IMG/VR virus record: IMGVR_UViG_3300025137_000065
Location: 1 to 48,954 of that record
DNA: 48,954 nucleotides
Direction: 5' to 3' (one strand)
Source: a virus
Under the pieces are notes generated by a model, which saw only the letters and a program-made list of their open reading frames with translations, was not told the DNA's origin and made no database searches. Numbering within the stretch: position 1 is the first letter of the stretch; each line of letters begins with the position of its first letter. This document shows, in pieces, positions 27,297 through 36,257 of this stretch. Made by a program: the position numbers and the translations under genes.

Positions 27297-28675
27297 TGAG
27301 TGATTTAAGTTTAAATTTAAGAATGCAACAAAGTCTTAGTAATAAAAAGCTTGTAGCTTTTCATGACTTTAATTATGATTCAAGTGAAATAGATGTGTTA
27401 GGTGCAGGACAAAACTTCACAGGAGTTTTGCTAAATAATAGGTTCGCTAATGATCCCTCTTTACACACAGGATATGCCTTGGGTTCATATGATTCTTCTG
27501 AAGCTAATGCGAATACAAAACTCCAATCTTTATTGACTAATTCTGGATTAGATTTATCCCAAGGAAACTTACAAATACCGTTGCATGGATTAGACCCTAG
27601 TTTTATGTCTATGATATTAGATTTTGAATTTAATAAATCTATTCACAACGGAGTTTTGGTTGGTTGTTTAAAAAAAGATAATGAAACTATTGGTGGAGTG
27701 GCTTATAGAAATTCAGAAGGATTTAATGTAGGTGTTACAGATAGAGGGCATTTATTTTGTCAAACTTTTGGGCCAGAAGGAGATGCCACAAAAGTGCTCT
27801 CTGAAATAGAATTATCGAAAAGGAACTTGATTGGTATTTCTATATCTGATCATTCTTTATCGGTTAGTTATTTTGATTACTTCAATAACATTACAAAAAG
27901 TATTGAAGTTCCAGTTGATAAAGATTATATTTCAGACGTAGAATCAATTATGATCGGAGGGTCGGAATATTATTATAGATCTTCCTTAGCTTCAACTCCC
28001 ACTTTTAGTGGTACAATGAATAATTTAGCTATATTTTCTGGTTATTTAGAAGGTCAAGTGCTAAAAGATTATGGAGAAGCTATTATTAGTGATTACACCT
28101 TCACTGCTGAAACTTCCCAGTCACAACAGAGAGTAACTGGATATAATGAGACGATAGTTTATAAAACTGGGATAACTGGTTATGATTATGCTTCTACAGG
28201 CTCTTTAACAATAGAGACGGGGAGAGAAACTTTTACTGGAAGCTTTTCTTCAAGTTCTAGTAGCAATAAGAAAGAAGGTGATAGAATCTATAAATATTAC
28301 ACATTAAATAATGGAGATTCTAAAACCTTCTACAAAGAAGAGTTAGGTCAATTACATTCTAACTCTGGCTCAGTGTATTACCCGACAGGAGAAAATGCTT
28401 ATGATACATTGGGCTTAAATGATATCTCAGAATCCATTCAAACTTACGCCGAAACTACTGGAATGTCTAGGCAGGGGGGAGCTTCAAGCATGAACATAAC
28501 TTTATATGGAAAAACTCCCTTGGCTGGGACATTGTCTGATATAAGCGGAGTACAAAAAACACCTTTACTAGAGACTTATCATATAGTAACTCCAGCTTCT
28601 TCTGGATCTTCGCTTGAAGGAGATTCTGATAAATTAAAAAAGGATTATATTTATTATATGGGGGAGAGATCATGA
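27296..28675 (+). CDS. Tail protein with LamG-like domain
   Basis: The 459-residue protein begins with a short helix and then a domain (about 20-260) with the strand pattern of a concanavalin/LamG sandwich: NKKLVAFHDFNYDSSEI, FMSMILDFEFNKSIHNGVLV, RNLIGISISDHSLSVSYFD and PTFSGTMNNLAIFSGYL. Such domains bind sugars or proteins, and in phage tail tips may contact the host surface. The C-terminal half is S/T/G/Y-rich with no recognised family. The stop overlaps the next start by four bases. Confidence 0.58.
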   Translation: MSDLSLNLRMQQSLSNKKLVAFHDFNYDSSEIDVLGAGQNFTGVLLNNRFANDPSLHTGYALGSYDSSEANANTKLQSLLTNSGLDLSQGNLQIPLHGLDPSFMSMILDFEFNKSIHNGVLVGCLKKDNETIGGVAYRNSEGFNVGVTDRGHLFCQTFGPEGDATKVLSEIELSKRNLIGISISDHSLSVSYFDYFNNITKSIEVPVDKDYISDVESIMIGGSEYYYRSSLASTPTFSGTMNNLAIFSGYLEGQVLKDYGEAIISDYTFTAETSQSQQRVTGYNETIVYKTGITGYDYASTGSLTIETGRETFTGSFSSSSSSNKKEGDRIYKYYTLNNGDSKTFYKEELGQLHSNSGSVYYPTGENAYDTLGLNDISESIQTYAETTGMSRQGGASSMNITLYGKTPLAGTLSDISGVQKTPLLETYHIVTPASSGSSLEGDSDKLKKDYIYYMGERS

Positions 28676-29481
28676 ACTATAATTATATTTTACATACAGG
28701 AGACCCTACTATATCTGGAAGTGCTTTCAATATTTTTGAAAGCAACCAAATTGCATTTTTACAAGATAAGTATTTATCTACCAATTATCATATGATTGGA
28801 GCAGATGGAAAAATTAAAGAAGACCCTTTTTATTATGATGATCTTATCATTACTGGGAGTAACTGTTCTAGACTTTCCTTAAACTCTCAAACAATATTAG
28901 AAGGAAATTTGTCGTCCACGGCTGGTAAAAATCGTTTTTACTACTCTTTTACTGATAAAGGTAGTTATGCTATAGATCAGGAACATTCCGCAAATAAATT
29001 TATTTTTGAAACGGGTTTAATTTTATCTAAATCTGATTTAATTCTTTATGATAAAAAAGCTCAAAGTCCCACCATCTCAGTTTACAAAACTGCTCAGTCG
29101 TCTGATGCGTGGTCGATTTCGTTTACGAGTTTAAAAGATGCAGCTGATTCTATAAGTGTGACTGATAGTATAGCGCAAATGGAAAGTGAGTATGATATAT
29201 TCTTTAATGGCCAAAAGGTTTATCTTTCTGACGATTTAAATGATCCAACAGGAATATTGTTTGGTATTCCTAAATCAGACAATATATCTGAAGTAATCTC
29301 TACTTATCCAGATGTTTACGGCACTGGTTTTGTCGAGAATCATGTAGACCTTTACTTAAATGGTTTAGAGCAGGAAACAAGTAGCTTTCTTGAAATATTT
29401 ACGGGTGTAACTCTTATTGAAACTGGAGTTAACACTTCTTTAAAGTTAATTCAACCCACTACAGAAACCTTTTCTTTATGA
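28672..29481 (+). CDS. Tail-region hypothetical protein
   Basis: The 269-residue product is beta-rich with many S, T, D and G residues, and no recognised motif. GGGGAGAG precedes its ATG, one of the few good Shine-Dalgarno sequences in the tail module, though it also encodes the upstream C-terminus. ATGA overlaps join it to both neighbours, so it is translated together with the LamG-like and hub genes. By position a tail-tip or adaptor protein. Confidence 0.5.
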   Translation: MNYNYILHTGDPTISGSAFNIFESNQIAFLQDKYLSTNYHMIGADGKIKEDPFYYDDLIITGSNCSRLSLNSQTILEGNLSSTAGKNRFYYSFTDKGSYAIDQEHSANKFIFETGLILSKSDLILYDKKAQSPTISVYKTAQSSDAWSISFTSLKDAADSISVTDSIAQMESEYDIFFNGQKVYLSDDLNDPTGILFGIPKSDNISEVISTYPDVYGTGFVENHVDLYLNGLEQETSSFLEIFTGVTLIETGVNTSLKLIQPTTETFSL

Positions 29482-32051
29482 GCAACATTATCCCTGATAC
29501 CGAAACTATAATTAGTGTAGACATAAACTTCTCTAATGGTGGAAGTAGCCATACCGCTAGCGTTCAAACTGTTTTGAAAGCTAAAGACATTACTAACGAG
29601 GAAGATGAATTAGGGTCTTTAATTGGGAGTGGCGGAGGCAGAACTACGTTCTCTAACCCGGACCTCGAAAAATTAATGTTGAACTTCATTATGGTGGAGA
29701 AAACAGAACAAAAAAATGGAAGGCAAAGAACTATATCTAGATCTTATGAAGATATAACTTCGTTAAGACTTAAATCTCATTGTTTCTTGGTGAGAGGTCT
29801 GAGTTCTCATCCTCATGACAAAGGATCTGGGGGAATGCCCTCTAGTACCACTCAAATCTTTGCTACTGGAGGACGACAATATAATGGGCTTGGCGCTACC
29901 TCAACTCAGTATTTATCATCTTCTGGAGGTTCTTATGTAACAATGCCTTATTTTGGTGAACTACCTAACTCGCCGATCACAATTGCAGAACAAAGGTTTC
30001 CTTTTAAGCAGCCAAGACAAAATGGTGGAGTCATCTTAATAGGTAATATTTATAACGAAGAAAGTTCTGTTTCTTCTTCTGGAACAAAGATCTCTTTGGT
30101 TTATCAAAACAAAACATTACAAGAAAATTTAAGTTATCTTGAGGGAGATGGTACAGGTTCACCTGTCAGTATTTTTTACAAACAAAACCCCGATTTAGCA
30201 AATTACAATTTAAAGTATGGGTACACGTTAGCGGAAGCTAAGAAAGGATTTTCGGCAGCTGGAATTAACATAATTGGATTGCCAGAATCTACAACCAACA
30301 AAGTTTTATTTACAGAATCTGGGACTCTAGATTCTATATTGTCTACTATCGCGTCTAAATATGGTTACTATTGGTTTGTTAATCCTTTTAGGCCGGGAGT
30401 TATACAATTTGTCAGTTCTTCCTCGGCTTCTAATTTAAGCGTGACTAATCCTTTAACACAAAGCGGAGCTATTCAATCCAAGTACCTAAACGCCAGTTTT
30501 ACTGAAAACTTCCTTAATCCAAAAGTGGTTAACGGATTCAGTTCTACTATAGAGAAACAGGAGCAGACTTTTGAATTTAATGATTCTAATAGATTTACTA
30601 GATTCCACAAAGTTAATGTCAACCCTTTTTTAAGGGACTTGGGTATTTCTGAAAGTCTATACGCTGTTTTCTATGGAGCTTTCCTCGCTGGGAAACTTGA
30701 TGCTAATTCTTTTGATGTTATAGCTTATATAGCCACTCATTTTGTAGCTAAAGGAAGACCTTTAAAGTTAGATTGGGGAGAAGATTGGTCTGATGCAGAT
30801 GAAGTCCCCGGAGGGAGCCTGTTAGAATGGGAAAAAGTTGCTGGACTAGGGGCAACACAAGAGTTGATGGATGATGCAAATCAATCTGACTTTAATTTAA
30901 AGAAAGGTAAGTTCTTAAAACTTAGGAATGTTAACAATGGTAAGCCTCCACAAAGACCCTCTAAATCCAAGGCTTACATTCTAATTAAAGATGTATTTAG
31001 CGTGATTACAAATTCCATATATTGTTCTAATAAAATGAGATCCTACAGGGCCAAAAGGACTCAATGGAATAATTCCGATATGAATATATCTGGACCTTTC
31101 CAATTAGAGCAGCCTGAGCCAGAAGCTGGAGAACAAAAAGCTGATGATGTTCTCATAAAGGATGTGGACGCTCTACAGGATTTGTTGTCATTTATTGAAC
31201 GACACAAAACAGCTAGTGGAGCCGCCGCTGAAAAATTGAAATTCCTTTTTGAAAAATCTAATTCTAGTGGAGGTGGATCTTATGGTTTCATAGGTCGAGT
31301 ATCCAATAATCAAAAACATTTGGTTGGAAGAGGCAAGGACGAGTTAGATTATGATTTATTGAATGATAAAAATTATCAATTTGTACAGAACCCTCAAACC
31401 AATACCACTTACCTTGGAATATCTGAAAAATTAGAAAAAAAAATAGAGGATCTTATTATTGCGTCTCGAAACATTTGGAACGATATGATGAAAGGGGATA
31501 ATGCATCGACCCCTAATACAATGAAAGCGTTTTTCACAAGGTCTAAAACTCCTACGGATTTATTAGATTCAGAAGACTCTCGTAAGAAGGAAGAGGCTAA
31601 AGCTAGAAGGCAAGATAACTTAGATGCTTTAGCTGAGAAAATACAAGAAGTATCAGAAAGATTCGATATCAGATACTACAGTTTGAAAAGCAATGGAGCT
31701 TCGGGTAATGCTTTATTCCCAATATCCTTGGATTTAAAAGACGGTACCATTTCTGATATACTATCGCTTGAAGCTTCTAATATTTCTAACAGAGCTTCTA
31801 GGGGGCAAACCCTTCAAAACTCTAGTCGAACTATCGTTGGACTTAGCATACCAACCTCTTTTAAGATAACACTTTCTGGGATATCCATTAAATTAGGTTC
31901 TGCTGGGGTTACTACCACTATAAACGAATCCACTCTCAAATTATTACCCCCAGATGAGCAGATAATTATAGATTCTAATTCAAAATCAAATAGAAGCTTG
32001 TCTCCGTTAAACAGATTAAAAGCTAGCCAGAGAAACTTCCTTGGATTATAG
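29478..32051 (+). CDS. Large tail-tip protein, possible hub
   Basis: At 857 residues this is the last plus-strand tail gene. A segment at about 245-320 (YGYTLAEAKKGFSAAGINII, then TLDSILSTIASKYGYYWFVN, then GVIQFVSSSSASN) recalls the hub fold of Mu gp44, T4 gp27 and phage D proteins, in which a helical lid precedes a strand with an aromatic core. The middle has basic loops and a long charged helix near 660-720. The role would be the hub at which tail tip meets membrane. I could not test it by alignment. It converges on, and overlaps by six bases, the minus-strand gene to its right. Confidence 0.45.
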   Translation: MSNIIPDTETIISVDINFSNGGSSHTASVQTVLKAKDITNEEDELGSLIGSGGGRTTFSNPDLEKLMLNFIMVEKTEQKNGRQRTISRSYEDITSLRLKSHCFLVRGLSSHPHDKGSGGMPSSTTQIFATGGRQYNGLGATSTQYLSSSGGSYVTMPYFGELPNSPITIAEQRFPFKQPRQNGGVILIGNIYNEESSVSSSGTKISLVYQNKTLQENLSYLEGDGTGSPVSIFYKQNPDLANYNLKYGYTLAEAKKGFSAAGINIIGLPESTTNKVLFTESGTLDSILSTIASKYGYYWFVNPFRPGVIQFVSSSSASNLSVTNPLTQSGAIQSKYLNASFTENFLNPKVVNGFSSTIEKQEQTFEFNDSNRFTRFHKVNVNPFLRDLGISESLYAVFYGAFLAGKLDANSFDVIAYIATHFVAKGRPLKLDWGEDWSDADEVPGGSLLEWEKVAGLGATQELMDDANQSDFNLKKGKFLKLRNVNNGKPPQRPSKSKAYILIKDVFSVITNSIYCSNKMRSYRAKRTQWNNSDMNISGPFQLEQPEPEAGEQKADDVLIKDVDALQDLLSFIERHKTASGAAAEKLKFLFEKSNSSGGGSYGFIGRVSNNQKHLVGRGKDELDYDLLNDKNYQFVQNPQTNTTYLGISEKLEKKIEDLIIASRNIWNDMMKGDNASTPNTMKAFFTRSKTPTDLLDSEDSRKKEEAKARRQDNLDALAEKIQEVSERFDIRYYSLKSNGASGNALFPISLDLKDGTISDILSLEASNISNRASRGQTLQNSSRTIVGLSIPTSFKITLSGISIKLGSAGVTTTINESTLKLLPPDEQIIIDSNSKSNRSLSPLNRLKASQRNFLGL

Positions 32052-32825
32052 ATTTTTCAATAAAACCCTGATCTTACGGGCCTCTTTAACTGGTATGTCA
32101 GAGAATTGATTCCAATTTTTTGCATCTGGGTTCTGGTACTTTTCTTGGGACCAGAAGGTGCGTAGTAGCTCTTTGAACTCTTCGAACGAACCTCCATTCA
32201 TTTCGTCTACAAAAATCGTTTTAAGCTGAGCGTGAGGCGAAAGAGAAGCTATTGAATTAACTTCATCACTAGAAGATTCTATAGAGAAGGAATTGTCAGC
32301 GTCTTTAGATTTATCAATTTCATCTGCACCTACAATATGGATATTAAGAAAATTACGAACGCAACGCACGAAAGCTCTATTACAAGCTATTGTTTCCAAA
32401 AATTTAGCCGCGAAGGAGTTTGTATTGTATAGAGAAGCATTTGCGACATCTTCGTATGAGATGGGTAACCCATTACTTTCATAATTGCCGATCCAATTGA
32501 TCTTGCAAGTGCTCTTTACATATCCGTCAGCTACATTCTCAGTTTTAAAAGATACAGAGTCGAACCCCCTTAATTTAGCGAGTTCTTTTATACCCCCTAA
32601 CATTATTAAAAGCTGATTATCTTGAAGTCCATCGACAGATGTTGGGACACTTTTCTTTCTAGAATCAAACCAACCTTTGTTCGGATAAAGGAACTCGTCC
32701 TTTACCATTGATCTCCAATCGACAGAACCATCTTCATTGAATAGGTACGTAGCGTTACTGAGGAGACCATGATTGTTTCTCTTGTAGACTTCAGGACCGT
32801 AAATAGTATTCTCACTCATCGCCAT
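32046..32825 (-). CDS. Possible Rad52-like annealing protein
   Basis: The 259-residue protein begins MAMSENTIYGPEVYK (a second ATG, at 32819, is also possible). The pattern at about residues 30-180 (VDWRSMVKDEFLYPNKGW, a short TCKINWIGNYES strand, then an EDVANASLYNTNSFAAKFLE helix and ETIACNRAFVRCVRNFLNI) resembles phage single-strand annealing proteins of the Rad52 superfamily, where a conserved helix rich in A and R ends the core. The helical C-terminus carries FWSQEKYQNPDAKNWNQFSD. It sits in a minus-strand group that also contains an SSB-like gene, the usual partner. Confidence is moderate to low. Confidence 0.4.
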   Translation of the reverse strand: MAMSENTIYGPEVYKRNNHGLLSNATYLFNEDGSVDWRSMVKDEFLYPNKGWFDSRKKSVPTSVDGLQDNQLLIMLGGIKELAKLRGFDSVSFKTENVADGYVKSTCKINWIGNYESNGLPISYEDVANASLYNTNSFAAKFLETIACNRAFVRCVRNFLNIHIVGADEIDKSKDADNSFSIESSSDEVNSIASLSPHAQLKTIFVDEMNGGSFEEFKELLRTFWSQEKYQNPDAKNWNQFSDIPVKEARKIRVLLKNL

Positions 32826-33930
32826 CTTTATAAATCATAAGGTACTCTAGATCAAGAAAAATATCATTTATTTTCTTTTTCCCGTTAGCTTCGTATAAAG
32901 AAGTATGAGCTTCTCCTCCCTTATAATAAAGATTGTAGGATTTAATTTTAAAATTCTCTTCTTTTAATTTAAAATTCTTTTTATTGTCTCGGATCTTCTT
33001 GTGTCTTTCGAAAAGATTTATTTTTTCGTCGAAAAACTTGAATCGTTGTTCTGATATTTTTTTTTCTTTAGTGCAAAACAGGTGTAGATCTAAACCTTTC
33101 TTTTTTACTTTCTCAATAAAGCTCGCGTCGAAACTATTACTAAAATAATGTATTCCTTCTATATTTGGCTTGGATAAAATATCATCACTCAAAGTTTTTT
33201 TTGTTATAATCGAAACTTTATTGTTGGAAAATAAATGCAAAACATTTTCTTCTTTGTGTAAAAGATCTAAACGCAAGTTTATCTTCGCGTTAGAACAACT
33301 ATATTTTTTATCAGGTATTATTTGTATGAGTGGGTTCTTATATTTACCCCCTATATACATGGTTTCCCTACTGCTTTTGTCTCCGCCTAATTTTGTTAAG
33401 ATAGCATTCGATATCTCTTCAGGCTTTATTAAGTTAATTGTTTTAGGCGTCTCCTTTAACGAGAAGGATGGCTTAAAGCCATTTCGGTGAGATTCAATTA
33501 TGCAGTAATTTTCCCTATCCCCCCAAATGGGTTCACAAGTGGAAGCGTAAGTGTGACTATATACAGCTACTATTTTTTTATTAAAGCTCGACGCTATGTG
33601 AACTGGCATGCTATCTATACCAACATGCATTAAAGATTTTTCTATAATATACGCAGATTGTTTTATAGATTCTGTTTTTATAAATTTATCTGCGGTTTTT
33701 ATTATAGGCTCTTTACCAGATCCAATTTGGATGAATTTAATCTCTGGTAATTCTTTTTTAACTATTAAAATCACCTCTTCCCAGTAATCGTATTCTTTTG
33801 CTGGGACTTTATTGTCCGTATGTATTGTTATATAGTTATCCTCTAGGATAGGATAGAAATGAGGTTTAAATATCGGCTCCCCGATTTTCACACCTAAATC
33901 TTTGGCATAAACTTCTACTAAATGACTCAT
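32812..33930 (-). CDS. GT9 glycosyltransferase, C-terminal half plus extra domain
   Basis: The 372-residue protein starts with what should be the second Rossmann half of a GT9 (heptosyltransferase-type) enzyme: ITIHTDN (residues 34-40), KFIQIGSGKEP near 65-74, and MHVGIDSMPVHIASSFNKKI (101-120), the family's sugar-nucleotide site, with W136 following. The first half of GT9 is missing here but forms the end of the gene just upstream; the two overlap by ATGA. From about 190 an additional, Lys-rich domain of unknown function follows. It overlaps the annealing-protein gene by 14 bases. GT9 enzymes act on lipopolysaccharide cores. Confidence 0.65.
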   Translation of the reverse strand: MSHLVEVYAKDLGVKIGEPIFKPHFYPILEDNYITIHTDNKVPAKEYDYWEEVILIVKKELPEIKFIQIGSGKEPIIKTADKFIKTESIKQSAYIIEKSLMHVGIDSMPVHIASSFNKKIVAVYSHTYASTCEPIWGDRENYCIIESHRNGFKPSFSLKETPKTINLIKPEEISNAILTKLGGDKSSRETMYIGGKYKNPLIQIIPDKKYSCSNAKINLRLDLLHKEENVLHLFSNNKVSIITKKTLSDDILSKPNIEGIHYFSNSFDASFIEKVKKKGLDLHLFCTKEKKISEQRFKFFDEKINLFERHKKIRDNKKNFKLKEENFKIKSYNLYYKGGEAHTSLYEANGKKKINDIFLDLEYLMIYKDGDE

Positions 33931-35651
33931 CGTAATTCGAATTGGGTTTTATCTTTACCATTATGAGTATAACTGTAAGTTTTTTGAGTCATACAGTGAG
34001 GCAAGAAGGCTATTTCGAAAAGACCTTCATATGATCCTTGTCCTTCTAAAGAATAAAGGTTTTCAAAAGATTCTGTATATGGAATTGTTTTATATACGAA
34101 GGGATTATCATTGATTAGTTCGTAATATTCTGGGTTTGTCACAAAGAATATTTTTTTATTTGGATAAAGGGATTGCAAATTTTCCATTAAAGAGTTCGCT
34201 ATCAAGACATCTCCTGCTGATCTAGGTAAAACAACAGCTATTCTATCTTTTAATGGTATATCTTTTAATAATTCGTTTAGGATTATTTTTTTATTTCCAG
34301 TATCTTCTTCTTGTTTGACTTCCCCTTGATCTTTTTTTAGTTCTACTGTTTTTATAAAATATTTTAATTTAGATATAGTATTCTCAACCGAAAACTCTTT
34401 TTTTACATATTCTATACCAGTTTCAATAAGTTGAGACCTTGAGGTCTCACTCATATTATAAACCTCTTCAAGCCTTTCACAGATACTATCAGGACAAGTC
34501 GTAGCTTTTATAAACTGAGTACTAGGTTCTCTATATTCATTCCAAGCTAAAGGTAATCCTCCTTGATGTTCATAGGCTGAATCCGTACCACAAGAGTAGT
34601 CGGTTACTAACGTTATTAGTCCTGCAGCCTTAGCTTCTTGAATAGGTAATTCTTGCCCACCACTTGTAAATGGGTGACAGTAGACATCCATTAAGTTATA
34701 GATCTCGTTGAGTTCTTTTTCACCGACTCCCTTAGCGCTATTTTTCGTTTTAACTGATTTTTCTGCGCCACAGCTAGAACAATCTTTGTCCTCTCCTGAA
34801 TATGGTTGCACAAAATAATCATCGCACTTATGGCAAACGTAAGTCGCTAATACTTCTCCATTTTCTAGATCCTTTTCCTTCAAGTATCTTGGGATATCCC
34901 AGCCCATTGATTTTTCTCCCCAGTCTGTATGAAGAAGTAATTTGGTAGAAATTTCTGGATTGCGTTTTTTAAATATTTTGAAACCTTCTAAGAGATTTGG
35001 TACAGATTTTCTTAGTTGATTTTTAAATACAAAACCAATAACGAAATCGCTATCAAGACCATGCAAATTTCGTAGTTCATTTCTATTCTCTAAAGGTTTA
35101 AAGTGGCTGTAATCAACGGCTCCATGTACCGTAGAAACCGTCTTGTGTCCAAGTTTCTTCATAGCTTCTTCTGCGAAAGAAGCCCAAACTAACATTTGAT
35201 CACATTTTGGCTCTGTTTCTAATGCTTGATCTAAGATCGGTAGACTATCTAGGGTTGTCCATATAATTTTTTTAGTTTTAGCCCACCATTTTTTCTTCTC
35301 ATACTCTCGAAATGCCCATACGTCTTCTATACCCAAAAATACGTCAGGTTTTACTTCTTCTACTATCTTATCTATATTGTAAAATCCGTATTGTGCCGCC
35401 CTTTTTTTCGCGGGATCTTTCTCTATTAATTTCAGGATTTTAGGGTCAGATGGGTATGTCCCATATGATTCCCAAGGAGTCCCAGTATCACGCCCGTATG
35501 GTACTCCATTAGAAGCTTCGAAAACTTCAATGTCAGGGTCTTTATGAAGTGCCAGAAGAATATTTTTCATATTCTTCCCAAAGCCAGTTACCATTCGGCA
35601 GTAATTGGACTGCACTAAAACTTTTATCTTAGAATGGGACATCGTCGTCAT
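33927..35651 (-). CDS. GT4 glycosyltransferase with zinc-ribbon insert and GT9 N-half
   Basis: Residues 8-435 form a GT-B, GT4-type glycosyltransferase with PFTSGGQELPIQEAKAAG at about 327-344 as nucleotide-sugar site. A zinc ribbon is inserted at 271-297 (CHKC at 273-276, CSSC at 291-294). A charged linker (437-456) leads to a half GT9 domain: IAVVLPRSAGDVLIANSLME (471-490), then LYPNKKIFFVTNPEYYELI. The chain stops at FELR, just where GT9 would cross into its second half, which is carried by the next gene. The start may be the ATG at 35642 instead; both overlap the SSB gene. Probably lipopolysaccharide or virion glycosylation. Confidence 0.68.
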   Translation of the reverse strand: MTTMSHSKIKVLVQSNYCRMVTGFGKNMKNILLALHKDPDIEVFEASNGVPYGRDTGTPWESYGTYPSDPKILKLIEKDPAKKRAAQYGFYNIDKIVEEVKPDVFLGIEDVWAFREYEKKKWWAKTKKIIWTTLDSLPILDQALETEPKCDQMLVWASFAEEAMKKLGHKTVSTVHGAVDYSHFKPLENRNELRNLHGLDSDFVIGFVFKNQLRKSVPNLLEGFKIFKKRNPEISTKLLLHTDWGEKSMGWDIPRYLKEKDLENGEVLATYVCHKCDDYFVQPYSGEDKDCSSCGAEKSVKTKNSAKGVGEKELNEIYNLMDVYCHPFTSGGQELPIQEAKAAGLITLVTDYSCGTDSAYEHQGGLPLAWNEYREPSTQFIKATTCPDSICERLEEVYNMSETSRSQLIETGIEYVKKEFSVENTISKLKYFIKTVELKKDQGEVKQEEDTGNKKIILNELLKDIPLKDRIAVVLPRSAGDVLIANSLMENLQSLYPNKKIFFVTNPEYYELINDNPFVYKTIPYTESFENLYSLEGQGSYEGLFEIAFLPHCMTQKTYSYTHNGKDKTQFELR

Positions 35652-36219
35652 CCTCTTCTATCGGAGAGGGTTTTGGAGCTGGTTTTTGGTAAGAATTATT
35701 TGAGGTTTTCTTATAGGCTTCCGCTTGAGCAGTAAAACTTTCTTTAATATAGTGTTCTAGCAATATAGCCAAGGCTTCGGCCTCTCCTGCTTCCATAGGT
35801 AGCTTGAAGTATTGTGAAGAGTCTTTTGTAATAGTAAAACCCCAAGCTGGAGTTTTATAATTGGTTTCTGTCCATTCTCCTTGAACGTTCTTATTTTTGA
35901 TCGTCCTGTTCTTATCCCAAGGGGTTAGCTTGATAACTGTTGTTTTTTCTTGAGTTTTATGGAATCCTACAAACGGAATACGGGTTTTGAACGAAGAGAT
36001 GAACTCTCCCGCTTCAACTTCAGTCAACTTGATGGTGGTTGATTTATCTGGATTTTTAGCGTTTTGCTTAAAAGAACCAGTTTTTTTCTGATCATCCCAA
36101 CTATATTGCTGGATCATTGATACAAACAATACTGATTTACCACTATTGTCTTTAGTGGCGTCAAAAGTAAATGCAGACCCTGTATTTTTAGCATTTGGCT
36201 TATAAAGTGTAAATTTCAT
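35629..36219 (-). CDS. ssb: SSB-like single-strand DNA-binding protein
   Basis: The 196-residue protein is beta-rich over residues 1-150 (for example KSVLFVSMIQQYSWDDQ and TTVIKLTPWDKN), followed by a Pro/Ser/Lys-rich linker and the acidic tip EEDDDDVPF. That tip, D-D-D-(I/V)-P-F, is the hallmark by which bacterial and phage SSBs recruit repair and replication partners. The core is not an obvious bacterial OB fold, so the protein may be a distant member. It is the first gene of a minus-strand unit that also contains a possible annealing protein, and its start faces the fibre-like gene. Confidence 0.65.
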   Translation of the reverse strand: MKFTLYKPNAKNTGSAFTFDATKDNSGKSVLFVSMIQQYSWDDQKKTGSFKQNAKNPDKSTTIKLTEVEAGEFISSFKTRIPFVGFHKTQEKTTVIKLTPWDKNRTIKNKNVQGEWTETNYKTPAWGFTITKDSSQYFKLPMEAGEAEALAILLEHYIKESFTAQAEAYKKTSNNSYQKPAPKPSPIEEDDDDVPF

Positions 36220-36225
36220 AGAAAA

Positions 36226-36231
36226 AGTGTA
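36226..36231 (+). promoter_or_regulatory. GTGTA-type motif before the fibre-like gene
   Basis: AGTGTA followed by ATG lies in the 38-base gap between the divergent SSB and fibre-like genes, 26 bases before the latter's start. It points at the fibre gene. Confidence 0.42.
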
Positions 36232-36257
36232 ATGTTCTTTAGATAATCTATTGTATT

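Noticed and set aside
36206-36211. AGTGTA inside the SSB coding region
   Set aside because: It encodes SSB residues on the other strand and lies 46 bases before the fibre start; the copy at 36226 is closer and intergenic.
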